Shown: positions 1-8,301 of the stretch, piece by piece
Numbering within the stretch: the stretch's first letter is position 1
Layout: every line of letters starts with the position of its first letter
Assembly: GCA_019322485.1 (NCBI GenBank)
Contig: JAHWIK010000033.1
Span: 1 to 64,000, forward strand
Reading direction: 5' to 3'
Length of the DNA stretch: 64,000 bases
Source of the DNA: Candidatus Woesearchaeota archaeon
Lineage (GTDB): Archaea; Nanobdellota; Nanobdellia; Woesearchaeales; JAHWIC01
The notes under the pieces: model-generated
Databases searched by the model: none
Seen by the model: the letters and a program-made list of their open reading frames with translations, nothing else
What the model was told of the DNA's origin: nothing
Program-made: the position numbers and the translations under genes

Positions 1-1372
1 CACCGCAAACAGGTAAGACACAAAAGTTACATCCGTCTCCATCAACATTATTGCCGTCATCACATTCTTCAGCAGGAGAATCTACAATGCCATCACCGCA
101 TTGTTCTAATGAACAGTCAGAACGGCATCCGTCTCCATCAGCCGTATTGCCGTCATCGCATTCTTCACCAAGAGAATAATCTAGAACACCATTGCCGCAA
201 GGCGAAATAGCTCCACCAATAGTAGTGAAAGTAACAGTTACAGAAGTTTGCGTACGTTGTGTGCCATCTCCTAACATAATACCATCTGCAGCACTTATTA
301 CTTTAACACCCTCTACCACAGCATCTTTTATTTGAATCTTGCTTCCGCTGACCCATTCATAAGTAACCTCATAAGAGGTAGCTGGATTGATATTAAATCC
401 AACATCTTCAGTAAAGTCCTTTGTCTGGCCTTGTCCATCTAAGGTTATAGTGGTCTGGAATGTGTTTGCCTGGTTATTAACCTCAGTGAAAACAACATTT
501 ATTACCTGATTCATCTGGTTTACGTTTAAAACAAGACTTCCTTCAAGGATAGTATCTCCAGGAGGCTGTGTGGTATCACAAGCATCTCCTACCATATCTC
601 CATCTACATCTGCTTGATCAGGATTATAGTGAGAAGGGCAGTTGTCATCTGCATCTGGTATGCCATCATCATCCTTGTCTGCTGCAATTGGCGGTCCTAG
701 CTCGCAAGCATCTCCTACCATATCTCCATCTGCATCTTCCTGGTTAGGATTGAAATCTGAAGGGCAGTTATCATCTGCATCTGGAACTCCATCATCGTCT
801 TGGTCTGCTGCAATAGGCGGTCCGAGTTCACATGCGTCTCCTATCTTGTTCCCATCTGTATCTTCTTGGTTAGGGTTGAAATCAGAAGGACAATTGTCAT
901 CTGCATCAGGTACACCGTCATCATCTGAATCTATTTTAGGTTTTTTCTTGAACAGGTTCCTAAAGAAAGAAAATGTCTTTGAAGCAAAATTAGCTGTTCC
1001 AAACTTAAGCGATTTTAAGAATCCTACTCCTCTAAACTTTATTGCTCCTTTTTGCAATGCCTCTAAGAAATCCATTTCTCCTTTAGCCAAAGCTTTGATT
1101 TTTTTTGAATCAGCATAAACCTTTAGAGTAGGATCATCTAGTTTATCTTCACCAATGCTTATTATCTCACTATTCTCTGTGATTATATGGCCTTCAAAGT
1201 TTCCATCTACATAAATATTGATCCTCTCATTCCCAATCATCTTGGAAACCTGAGGATTCTTTATTGCTTCTTTGAACTTTTCTTTGAATGATTCTATATC
1301 ATCATCAGCAACAGCTACGACAGAGCTGCAAAGCAAAACCACTAAGAAAATTGTGATAGGTCGTGTATTCAT
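1..1372 (-). CDS. Secreted SCP2-like / thrombospondin-3 / DUF4215 repeat protein (partial)
   Basis: The reading frame opens at an ATG at 1372 and is still open at base 1, so about 457 residues are visible and the C-terminus lies outside the window. Residues 1-22 are a signal peptide (MNTRPITIFLVVLLCSSVVA). Residues ~35-110 resemble a small SCP2-type lipid-binding domain (DPTLKV, later LQKGAIKFRG). Three acidic thrombospondin type 3 calcium-binding repeats of about 39 residues follow (DADDNCPS, NPNQED, GDAC), then a beta-rich stretch of unknown family (~265-385), then at least two cysteine-rich DUF4215-type repeats (EECDDGN, DGDGC). A TTTTAAATA box at 1395-1403 lies about 27 nt before the ATG, which supports this start and a leaderless message. 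The protein is probably anchored or displayed on the cell surface. The domain calls are by eye; the SCP2-like call is the least certain. Confidence 0.8.
   Translation of the reverse strand, partial: MNTRPITIFLVVLLCSSVVAVADDDIESFKEKFKEAIKNPQVSKMIGNERINIYVDGNFEGHIITENSEIISIGEDKLDDPTLKVYADSKKIKALAKGEMDFLEALQKGAIKFRGVGFLKSLKFGTANFASKTFSFFRNLFKKKPKIDSDDDGVPDADDNCPSDFNPNQEDTDGNKIGDACELGPPIAADQDDDGVPDADDNCPSDFNPNQEDADGDMVGDACELGPPIAADKDDDGIPDADDNCPSHYNPDQADVDGDMVGDACDTTQPPGDTILEGSLVLNVNQMNQVINVVFTEVNNQANTFQTTITLDGQGQTKDFTEDVGFNINPATSYEVTYEWVSGSKIQIKDAVVEGVKVISAADGIMLGDGTQRTQTSVTVTFTTIGGAISPCGNGVLDYSLGEECDDGNTADGDGCRSDCSLEQCGDGIVDSPAEECDDGNNVDGDGCNFCVLPVCG
575..930 (-). repeat. Three tandem ~117 bp repeats encoding thrombospondin type 3 units
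   Basis: Three near-identical coding repeats lie inside the partial surface-protein gene. Each encodes the sequence DADDNCPS, an NP.Q.D.DG segment and GDAC, joined by ELGPPIAAD linkers. The nucleotide similarity between copies is high enough that unequal recombination could change the copy number. Confidence 0.8.
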
Positions 1373-1482
1373 AAATCATCGTTAAGTTGTGTTTTATTTA
1401 AAAGTTTCTATCCAAGACTCTTATCTATAACTATCCAGCTTTTTTTATTAATATGTATTATTTGTCCAACTTTTAGCTATAT

Positions 1483-1501
1483 TATTGGACATTGTCCAAT
1501 A
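1483..1501. promoter_or_regulatory. Perfect 19-bp palindrome upstream of the methionine genes, candidate operator
   Basis: Arms TATTGGACA and TGTCCAATA are separated by one base. Related half sites flank it: TTGTCCAA at 1462-1469 and TTGGGACA at 1524-1531. The cluster lies between the divergent surface-protein gene and the MetH-activation gene, about 60 bp upstream of the latter's TATA box. The symmetry suggests a dimeric repressor or activator; its identity is not visible. Confidence 0.5.
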
Positions 1502-1555
1502 TATTGAGGATTTTATGGGATATTTGGGACATTTTCAGGTTTTACAGTGGAAAAA

Positions 1556-1567
1556 GTATATAAATAA
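1556..1567 (+). promoter_or_regulatory. TATA box of the MetH-activation/MetH/MetF gene group
   Basis: GTATATAAATAA is centred about 28 nt before the ATG at 1589. This is the spacing expected for an archaeal TATA box serving a leaderless or nearly leaderless message. The preceding run of A residues could act as a BRE-like purine element. Confidence 0.6.
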
Positions 1568-1588
1568 GCTAGTACACAATAGACAATA

Positions 1589-2176
1589 ATGAACATAACA
1601 AACCTGAAAATAAAGATACCTAAAAAAGAAGTTCTTAATAGGTTGGGCTATAAAGCAGGAGTCACAAAAGAATCTAATCTGCATTTAGTTGACGAACAAT
1701 TACAAGAAGCTTATTCATTAATAGATCCAAAAGCTGTGTATAAGGATTTTGATATTGTTGTCAAGAATGGCTCTATCTCACTAAAAGGCAGCTTCACTAT
1801 AAAGAGCAAGACCCTTGCTAAGAGGTTAAAAGACTGCAAGAAAGCAACCTTAGTTGCCTTGACTATTGGTCCTGGGCTTGAGAAAAAAACCAAAGACCTG
1901 GTCACAAATGTTATCAGAGATGCAATTGGTTCAGAAGCAGTTGAAGAGCTTGCTAATGAGGTCAACAAGATAATAACCCAGCATGCAAAGCTGAAAGGCT
2001 ACAAGACAATAGCCAGATACTCAGTTGGCTATGGTGACTGGGATATCAAAGACCAGCCAAAGATTCTGAAAGCATTGAATGTTAGGTTCATAAAAACAGG
2101 CAAATCATACATGATGAAGCCAAGAAAATCAATAACAGCTATTATTGGTTTGATTAAGAATAATTCATTTAGATAA
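1589..2176 (+). CDS. Stand-alone methionine synthase reactivation (MetH activation) domain protein
   Basis: 195 residues resembling the C-terminal AdoMet-binding activation domain of cobalamin-dependent methionine synthase, here as a separate protein. That domain reductively methylates inactive cob(II)alamin using AdoMet. The segment RYSVGYGDWDIKDQ corresponds to the RxSPGY..xPD signature of the family, although the proline is replaced by valine. It lies 63 bp upstream of a methionine synthase that ends after its B12 domain, so the two would together make a complete enzyme, as described for the split system of Thermotoga maritima. The ATG at 1589 is supported by the TATA box at 1556-1567. The family call is fairly sure; its partnership with the next gene is inferred from context. 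Confidence 0.8.
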   Translation: MNITNLKIKIPKKEVLNRLGYKAGVTKESNLHLVDEQLQEAYSLIDPKAVYKDFDIVVKNGSISLKGSFTIKSKTLAKRLKDCKKATLVALTIGPGLEKKTKDLVTNVIRDAIGSEAVEELANEVNKIITQHAKLKGYKTIARYSVGYGDWDIKDQPKILKALNVRFIKTGKSYMMKPRKSITAIIGLIKNNSFR

Positions 2177-2239
2177 TATTCATATTGGAATATTATCGTC
2201 AGTAAAATTTAAAAAGCAAATATCCATTATAGACGTAAA

Positions 2240-4540
2240 ATGACTGAAGAAATACTGCAGAAATTGAAAGAGAATATCTCTGTACTAGACGGAGCTATGG
2301 GCACTGAACTGCAAAAAAAAGGATTCACAAAAGGCTGCCCTGATGAATTAAATGTTAAAGACCCTGAATTAGTTAAATCTGTGCATGCTGATTACGCCAA
2401 AGCAGGCGCTGATATTATTATCACAAACACATTCGGTGCCAACAGGATAAAACTAAAACAGTATGGCCTGGATAAAGATGTTGCTAAAATCAACAAAGCA
2501 GCTGTCAGGATAGCAAGAGAAGCAGCACCTAACTGCCTTATTGCTGCAGACATCGGTCCTTTAGGCAGCTATATCGAGCCTTTGGGCACATTAACCTTTG
2601 ATGAAGCCTATGATGTTTACGCAGAACAGGTCAAGGCTTTTGAGGATGCTGATTTATTGATAATAGAAACAATTGCTGACATTAAGGTCCTGAAAGCTGC
2701 TTTAATAGCCGCAAAAGAAAACTCTGGTTTGCCAATTCTTGCTTTGATGACTTTTGACAAGGACAGAACAGTAACAGGAACTGACGTAAAGACATTTACT
2801 GAGATAGCTGACAGCCTTGGTGCAGATATAATCGGAACCAACTGCACAGCAGGGCCTAAAGAGCACCTAGAGATTGTTAAATTAATTGCAGCCAACACAA
2901 ACAAACCAATCATTACACAGCCAAATGCAGGCTTGCCTAAGCTTGTCGACGGGAAAACAGTATTCCCTGTTGATGCAGAGGAATTTGCTTCTTTTGCTGA
3001 AAAGCTGGTTTCAGCTGGTGCCAGCTTAGTGGGAGGCTGCTGCGGAACAACACCAGAGCATATCAAAAAGCTTGCAGAAGCAGCTAAGAAGCTAAAACCA
3101 AAGAAAAGAGAAGTAAAACCTGTGGCAAGGCTTTGCTCCAGAACAAAAACAGTTGATATTGGCAAGGAAACCCTAATAATTGGTGAACGCATTAATCCTA
3201 CAAACAGGAAAGAATTCGCAGCTGAGCTTAAAGCTGGTAAAACAAATATTGTAAGAAAAGAGGCTTTATTGCAGATTAAAGAAGGAGCTTCATTCCTTGA
3301 CATTAATGTTGGTCTGCCTGGAACTGATGAGGCTAGTACTCTGAAAAAGGTCGTTGACGCAGTTCAAAATGTTGTTGATGCCCCTTTGGTTCTGGATACA
3401 ACAAATCCTAAGGCCTTAGAAGGCGCTCTAAAGCAGTGCTCTGGAAAGCCTTTGATAAATTCTGTAAATGCTTCTGAAGAGAGCCTTGAAAGTGTCCTGC
3501 CATTAGCAAAGAGGTATGGCGCTTGTGTTATTGCTTTGGCTCTAGAGAAGAAATTGCCTAAAACAGCTGAAGACCGAGTTGCAATAGCAAAGAAAATAAT
3601 TGACAAAGCCTTGTCTATTGGCATAAAGCCACAGGATATAATAGTTGATTGTGTTGTCACAACACTAGCAACCAATCCTGATATCGAGAAAATCCTGATT
3701 GAGTCAGTCAAACAAACAAAAAAGCTTGGATACACAACCCTGCTTGGTGTTTCAAATATCTCCCATGGCCTGCCTAACAGAGCTATAATAAACTCAAAAT
3801 TCTTCAACAAAGCCTCAAAAGCCGGCTTAGACATCGCAATACTCAACCCCACTGATAAAATTATACTGGAAGATACAGAAATAAAGATTCCAGAAACAAA
3901 AGTAGAGATTGATTATTCCAAACTGCCCCTAGAAAAACAGCTATACAACGCAATCCTCTACGGCGACAGAGACAACATCCCTGAGATTGTTAAAAAAGCC
4001 CTTGACAAATTAAAGCCTCTGGAAGTTAATGATATCCTGATAAAAGCTCTTAATGAAGTTGGAGAGAAATTTGACAAGAAAGAATACTTCCTGCCGCAGG
4101 TGCTTTTATCCGCAGATGCAATGAAGAACGCCTTTAAGGTCATCAGAAGCAGAATAGAGAAGGGAACCTCTGCCACAAAAGGAAAGGTTATTCTGGCTAG
4201 TGTTGAGAATGACATCCATGATATTGGAAAGAACATTGTAAAGGCTGTCTTAGAAAGCCATAATCTTGAGGTCATTGACCTGGGCAAGGATATCCCTGCT
4301 GATAGGATTGTTAAAGAGGCTAAAAGGCTTGATGCTGACCTGATTGCATTGTCAGCTCTAATGACCACAACTGCACCTGAAATGGAAAAAGTTATTAAAG
4401 CTTTAAAGGATAATAACCTAAAAATACCTGTATTAGTTGGGGGAGCTGTAGTAACACTGGATTATGCTGATAAGATAAAGGCTCATTACGCAAAAGATGC
4501 AATAAAAGCTGCCAAAAAAGCTTTGGAATTGATTAAATGA
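2240..4540 (+). CDS. metH: Cobalamin-dependent methionine synthase core (no activation domain)
   Basis: Transfers the methyl group of a methylated pterin to homocysteine through protein-bound cobalamin. Domains in order: homocysteine S-methyltransferase barrel (~1-290) with the zinc cysteines C202 (GTNC) and C267/C268 (GGCCGTTPEH); pterin-binding barrel (~305-565); B12 cap helices (~570-650); and Rossmann-like B12 domain (~650-766) with the axial-ligand motif D658-x-H660-x-x-G663 (NDIHDIGKN). The 766 residues match MetH minus its last domain, which is encoded just upstream as a separate gene. Its last four bases (ATGA) overlap the start of the MTHFR gene, indicating one operon and translational coupling. 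Whether the methyl carrier is tetrahydrofolate or tetrahydromethanopterin cannot be told from sequence. Confidence 0.93.
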   Translation: MTEEILQKLKENISVLDGAMGTELQKKGFTKGCPDELNVKDPELVKSVHADYAKAGADIIITNTFGANRIKLKQYGLDKDVAKINKAAVRIAREAAPNCLIAADIGPLGSYIEPLGTLTFDEAYDVYAEQVKAFEDADLLIIETIADIKVLKAALIAAKENSGLPILALMTFDKDRTVTGTDVKTFTEIADSLGADIIGTNCTAGPKEHLEIVKLIAANTNKPIITQPNAGLPKLVDGKTVFPVDAEEFASFAEKLVSAGASLVGGCCGTTPEHIKKLAEAAKKLKPKKREVKPVARLCSRTKTVDIGKETLIIGERINPTNRKEFAAELKAGKTNIVRKEALLQIKEGASFLDINVGLPGTDEASTLKKVVDAVQNVVDAPLVLDTTNPKALEGALKQCSGKPLINSVNASEESLESVLPLAKRYGACVIALALEKKLPKTAEDRVAIAKKIIDKALSIGIKPQDIIVDCVVTTLATNPDIEKILIESVKQTKKLGYTTLLGVSNISHGLPNRAIINSKFFNKASKAGLDIAILNPTDKIILEDTEIKIPETKVEIDYSKLPLEKQLYNAILYGDRDNIPEIVKKALDKLKPLEVNDILIKALNEVGEKFDKKEYFLPQVLLSADAMKNAFKVIRSRIEKGTSATKGKVILASVENDIHDIGKNIVKAVLESHNLEVIDLGKDIPADRIVKEAKRLDADLIALSALMTTTAPEMEKVIKALKDNNLKIPVLVGGAVVTLDYADKIKAHYAKDAIKAAKKALELIK

Positions 4541-5439
4541 AAGCAAAGAAAGTTACTGAAATATTGAAAGAGAAAAGCTTCACATTTTCAGTAGAGCTGG
4601 TCCCTCCTAGAAATGGCACCCCTCTTAATGAGATTTATGACAAGATTGAAGACCTTAAAGGAAAGGTTGATTTTATATCAGTTACAAAAGGAGCTGGTGG
4701 TAGTTTAAGAGGAGGTACTTTACCTATTACTTATTTTGCACAGGAAAAACATGGTTTAACTGCAATCTCTCACTTTGTATGTCGTGAACGTACCAAACAA
4801 GAGATTGAGAATGACTTAACTGACATGAATTATTTTGGCATTAGGAATATCCTTGCTTTACGCGGTGACCCGCCTGCTGGAACAAAAGAGCCCTGGGAGG
4901 GTGATTATAGGTATGCTTATCTTTTGGTTAAGCAATTACATGACTTGAATAATGGTGTATATCTTCCTACTCCTTTGAAGCAGGAACCAAGAAAAGGAGA
5001 GAAATGTGACTTTTGTATCCTAGCAGCTGGCCATCCAGAAGACCCTTTTGAAGAAGAAAAGGTCCATATAAAATCAAAAGTGGATGCTGGAGCAGAAGCA
5101 ATTATCACGCAGATGATATTCTCTTTTGAAGATTATAAAACGTATGTTGAGAACCTTAAGTCAGCTGGTATTAATGTTCCTGTTTTAGCTGGTATTCGTC
5201 CTATTGTAAACTACAAACAAGCCAAATCTGTTGAGAATTTCTTCGGAATTCCTGTTCCTAAAGAACTTAAAGAAGAACTTGAAAAACTTGAAGATGACCC
5301 AGCTAAATCAAGGGCTTTTGGTGTCTCTTACTTTGCAGACATGATTAAGAAACTTAAAGAGTATGGCTGTCCTGGTGTTCATCTATTTATTCTTCAGGAC
5401 TTTCCTATCGTTGATGATATTATTCAGAAGTTGAAGTGA
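4537..5439 (+). CDS. metF: Methylenetetrahydrofolate reductase (MetF family)
   Basis: 300-residue TIM-barrel flavoprotein of the MetF family, which reduces methylene-pterin to methyl-pterin, the donor used by the preceding methionine synthase. Visible family features are the N-terminal SVELVPPRNG strand, the LRGDPPAGT loop, the QMIFSFEDY segment (family: TQ.ffd...) and PVLAGIRPI. The start overlaps the MetH stop by four bases, so the genes are very likely co-expressed. The length is normal. A 52-bp gap with its own AATAAATTTATAAA box follows before the next gene, suggesting that the methionine unit ends here. Confidence 0.92.
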   Translation: MKAKKVTEILKEKSFTFSVELVPPRNGTPLNEIYDKIEDLKGKVDFISVTKGAGGSLRGGTLPITYFAQEKHGLTAISHFVCRERTKQEIENDLTDMNYFGIRNILALRGDPPAGTKEPWEGDYRYAYLLVKQLHDLNNGVYLPTPLKQEPRKGEKCDFCILAAGHPEDPFEEEKVHIKSKVDAGAEAIITQMIFSFEDYKTYVENLKSAGINVPVLAGIRPIVNYKQAKSVENFFGIPVPKELKEELEKLEDDPAKSRAFGVSYFADMIKKLKEYGCPGVHLFILQDFPIVDDIIQKLK

Positions 5440-5491
5440 TAGCGTAGTTTTCAATAAATTTATAAACCAGTACTTCTAAAAACTAACTAAG

Positions 5492-6268
5492 ATGCTTAAA
5501 AAAAGTATACTAGCAACAGTACTTATTTGTTCAGTCCTTTTTCTATCAGGCTGTATCTCAGACAAACCCAAGGTTACAGGCATAGAACAACTCACAATAA
5601 AAGTAACTGAAGGAATCCCTTATGTCTTTGAGGTTGAGAATACTGAAGGCAGGTGGTACCGCACAAACACATTCTCAAACCTTAGGCTTGAGCTTGGTGC
5701 TAATGACTTAGTAAGGCTCAACTATGCTCGATTTATCCCGGAAAACATCTCAGATGGAGAAAAATCAGCAATAACAATGCACTTAAGCGGCATGGAACTT
5801 GGTTCAACCAAACTTAATTTTATTATATTCTATGATGACGCAGGGAAGACTAATTCCGTATCATTCAGGGTTCCAACAAAGGTAATCGGCCCCGGCATAA
5901 CAGTTGATATTGAAGAAAAGCCAATCCTAGGAAAAACCAGGCTAAAGATAAATGAAACAAAGGTCTTCCATGCTGTAATAACAAACAACATAGACATAAG
6001 ATACAGGAATGGAAGATTAAGAATAAAGCCGCTATACGACTGGGTAAAACTAAAGGAAATAGAAGGATATGATGCTTATCTGGAGGGAAATGAATTAATT
6101 ATAGAAACTGATCTGCCAACATCAAAAACAATTCCATTCATGGTGAATGCTGTACCGCCGGCAATAGAAGCTGGCTTCAGTGTTGATGTTGTTGTTGAGT
6201 ACAGCTCAAACGCAACTGAATGGGCTGAAGTTGCAAAGAAAACAATAGAAATGTTTGCCGAGGATTAA
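5492..6268 (+). CDS. Putative lipoprotein of unknown function
   Basis: 258 residues beginning with a lipoprotein signal peptide: MLKKSILATVLICSVLFLSG followed by the lipobox cysteine at residue 21. The rest is predicted to be extracytoplasmic and beta-rich; no family is recognised. The central part (~130-220) alternates charged and hydrophobic strands and could be an Ig-like or cohesin-like fold, which is a guess. A TATA-like AAATTTATAAACC (about 5455-5467) lies about 30 nt before the ATG, so it has its own promoter. The 3' end overlaps the convergent small membrane-protein gene by four bases. Confidence 0.75.
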   Translation: MLKKSILATVLICSVLFLSGCISDKPKVTGIEQLTIKVTEGIPYVFEVENTEGRWYRTNTFSNLRLELGANDLVRLNYARFIPENISDGEKSAITMHLSGMELGSTKLNFIIFYDDAGKTNSVSFRVPTKVIGPGITVDIEEKPILGKTRLKINETKVFHAVITNNIDIRYRNGRLRIKPLYDWVKLKEIEGYDAYLEGNELIIETDLPTSKTIPFMVNAVPPAIEAGFSVDVVVEYSSNATEWAEVAKKTIEMFAED

Positions 6269-6456
6269 GGCTTCTTAATAATTCCTTTCTTTTGAAGAAA
6301 TTTTATTATCACAACAGGAACAATAATCAATACAGCCAATACTCCAGCGTAAATAATAGCAAATTCTAAATCGCCTGATCTAATGAGTACTCCCAAAACT
6401 ATAAGCAATCCAAAAAATGCCAAAACAATTCCCTGTACCCTGTTTTTATTTGCCAT
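6265..6456 (-). CDS. Small two-helix membrane protein
   Basis: 63 residues with two hydrophobic segments (about 8-24 and 33-51) joined by a short acidic loop, and a Lys-rich C-terminus (KFLQKKGIIKKP). The start chosen is the ATG at 6456 (MANKNR), because a GGTGAT ribosome site lies 6 nt upstream; an in-frame GTG at 6465 is part of that site. It lies just upstream of the stop of the ThyX-like gene on the same strand and could be transcribed with it. No function is assignable. Confidence 0.65.
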   Translation of the reverse strand: MANKNRVQGIVLAFFGLLIVLGVLIRSGDLEFAIIYAGVLAVLIIVPVVIIKFLQKKGIIKKP

Positions 6457-6477
6457 GCATATCACCTTTTAATTAGA

Positions 6478-7818
6478 TTAATCCTTACAGACTTCTATAT
6501 ACTTAGCAATAAACGGATGCACCTTTGCTACTTCATCATACATCTGCTGTGCAATCTTTCTATAGGATTCATGCCCCATCTTGCCTGACCTGAGTTTGAT
6601 AAAATGGAATAGCTCGCGTAGATTAGCCTTAAACAAAACCCTTTTCTTGAAAGCCATAGGCAGTATGTATTGTGATTCTTTTGGAAACTGCTCCTTTAGA
6701 ATCTCGAATGTCATCTTCGCCTGCTTCATAGACTCCACAAAATCCTTCTCCATATCAGCTTCCTTAACTTCTGCAGGAACATCAAAGCCGTGGGCAGGAG
6801 AAAAGTCCTGGTTGGTCTGGGTCATTATCCTATGGCGCTGTATATCCCTAAATGCGCCGTAATCAACCAGAATATCAAAGGTATAGTATATATGCTCAAG
6901 TTCACGCAAAGGCCTGTCAAACTTTCCAAGCCTCTTCAATGAGTCATCAATAACTGATTCTTTCTCTTCCTTAGACATAGACTTGACTTTTTCACTTACC
7001 TTTTCATATGAGGCATTAGAAAATCTGTACAAAATAGCTGTAACAAGCTTATCCTGAGCTTCTTTATCAAAATCAGCCAAAACAACACTAGCCTGGTCCT
7101 CCACACTAATATCAGACACACCATTGATTGAGTTTAAAGTCTCAACCAAATATTCATTAGGTTTTGTATATTTAATCAAGGTTGGAGTTACTTTCAAAGC
7201 AGCTTCCTTTATCTCTTCTCCAATCTCTTTCATCTCACCCAAAGGATGGCTTAATAACTTAACAATTCCGTGCTCAAGATTGCGCGCATTGATTGTCATT
7301 CCTAAATTAGTCAGAACAGAAACAGGAAGTAAATTCCTCAGATTATCAAGAGCCTTATTCTTAATCTCAATCTCAGAAGCATCAGGATATTTCTTCTTCA
7401 AAAACTCAACCATAACAGGAATAAGCCTTTGATAGGTTTCAAGTATAGTATCTGCTGTATCCTGGTACATCTTTCCTAAATCAGAATTCATGATTTTTGC
7501 AGGCTTGTAATAACGCTCCTTATCAAAAACCTGGTACCTAGTTGATTTCTCAGTAAAAGAAGCCAATCTATTGTCCTCGATAACCTTTGTAGCAAGAATT
7601 GAGACATTCTCTATTGCAATGGAAAGAACAGCATGCTCAGCTACAGAGCTATGGCCATAACCAACAACCCATTTCTCATGAAACTTCCCTGATTTGTCAG
7701 CATTAAGCTCTTCAGCTATCTTATCAAAAGGCTCTGGACTCCTACTTGTTTTAGCAAACGCAACCGCAACTACCTCAGGCGGCAATCCAGTTAGAGCATA
7801 AATCCGACGTTCAACCAT
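6478..7818 (-). CDS. thyX: Tandem ThyX-like (flavin-dependent thymidylate synthase family) protein
   Basis: 446 residues carrying two ThyX-like halves. The first (~1-220) has GHSSVAEHAVLSI and LASFTEKSTRY, matching the family's GHxSxxEH and SxxExSxRY elements, but EDNR replaces the RHR triad. The second (~225-446) has RHRIMTQTNQ (RHR kept, ExSxR lost) and the C-terminal RELFHFIKLR...ESYRKIA. Canonical ThyX is about 210-250 residues and uses FAD, NADPH and methylene-folate to convert dUMP to dTMP. Here a composite active site, or a function other than dTMP synthesis, is possible. The ATG at 7818 is preferred over the upstream TTG because GGGGTG (7823-7828) stands just before it. Confidence 0.82.
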   Translation of the reverse strand: MVERRIYALTGLPPEVVAVAFAKTSRSPEPFDKIAEELNADKSGKFHEKWVVGYGHSSVAEHAVLSIAIENVSILATKVIEDNRLASFTEKSTRYQVFDKERYYKPAKIMNSDLGKMYQDTADTILETYQRLIPVMVEFLKKKYPDASEIEIKNKALDNLRNLLPVSVLTNLGMTINARNLEHGIVKLLSHPLGEMKEIGEEIKEAALKVTPTLIKYTKPNEYLVETLNSINGVSDISVEDQASVVLADFDKEAQDKLVTAILYRFSNASYEKVSEKVKSMSKEEKESVIDDSLKRLGKFDRPLRELEHIYYTFDILVDYGAFRDIQRHRIMTQTNQDFSPAHGFDVPAEVKEADMEKDFVESMKQAKMTFEILKEQFPKESQYILPMAFKKRVLFKANLRELFHFIKLRSGKMGHESYRKIAQQMYDEVAKVHPFIAKYIEVCKD

Positions 7819-7864
7819 TAAACACCCCAAGAAAGCAATTTAAGAAGATGTTTATATAATTTTC

Positions 7865-8221
7865 TTAAGTTTCATCTAATCTAAGAACTTTTATCCATGA
7901 TTCAAGTTTTCCTCTCATAACTGGACGAATGTCCTTAGGGTCGATAGCTTCTTTTACAACAAATTCATCATAATAACCCATCTGAGGGTCATAATTTGTT
8001 GCATCAACACTAAGCACAACATAGCCTTCTGCGAGCTTTTCTTTTTGCCCTGTGCTTACCTTCCACCTATCCACCTCTAAAGCATAAATAGCTGCACCAA
8101 ACATCGAAGGACTCAAGCATACTTCAGGCTCGCCTTTGCTGGTTTGATTAGGAAAAGGCTTTATCCCCTCAGCTAGAATAGAATCTAAGTTCTCTATTGG
8201 CGTAGCATGATACAATTCCAT
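7865..8221 (-). CDS. Small ADP-ribosyltransferase-fold-like protein
   Basis: 118 residues starting MELYHATPIENLDSILAEGI, which resembles the first strand-helix (YHxT...IL..GI) shared by ADP-ribosyltransferase-like proteins such as Tpt1/KptA and DarT. Later elements are VCLSPSM, a central VVLSVDATNYDP strand and YDEFVVKEAIDPKDI, reminiscent of the strand in which these proteins present substrate-recognition residues. Canonical catalytic residues could not be assigned with confidence. The ATG at 8221 lies about 25 nt from a TTTAAATG box (8245-8252), suggesting a leaderless message; a GTG three codons upstream is less likely. NAD-dependent RNA 2'-phosphotransfer or macromolecule ADP-ribosylation are candidate roles. 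Confidence 0.55.
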   Translation of the reverse strand: MELYHATPIENLDSILAEGIKPFPNQTSKGEPEVCLSPSMFGAAIYALEVDRWKVSTGQKEKLAEGYVVLSVDATNYDPQMGYYDEFVVKEAIDPKDIRPVMRGKLESWIKVLRLDET

Positions 8222-8301
8222 GCTATTCACTAAGGGATAAGCTCATTTAAAGTTGTGTTGGAGTAACTACTACAACATAAACCTAAGAAAAACCCTGTAC
8301 T

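Noticed and set aside
642..1118. Plus-strand open frame rich in Ser/Pro repeats
   Set aside because: It is the antisense shadow of the thrombospondin-3 repeats encoded on the minus strand, which have a signal peptide and domain matches.
2617..3303. Long minus-strand open frame within metH
   Set aside because: It is antisense to a well-conserved enzyme and has no promoter, ribosome site or recognisable protein pattern.
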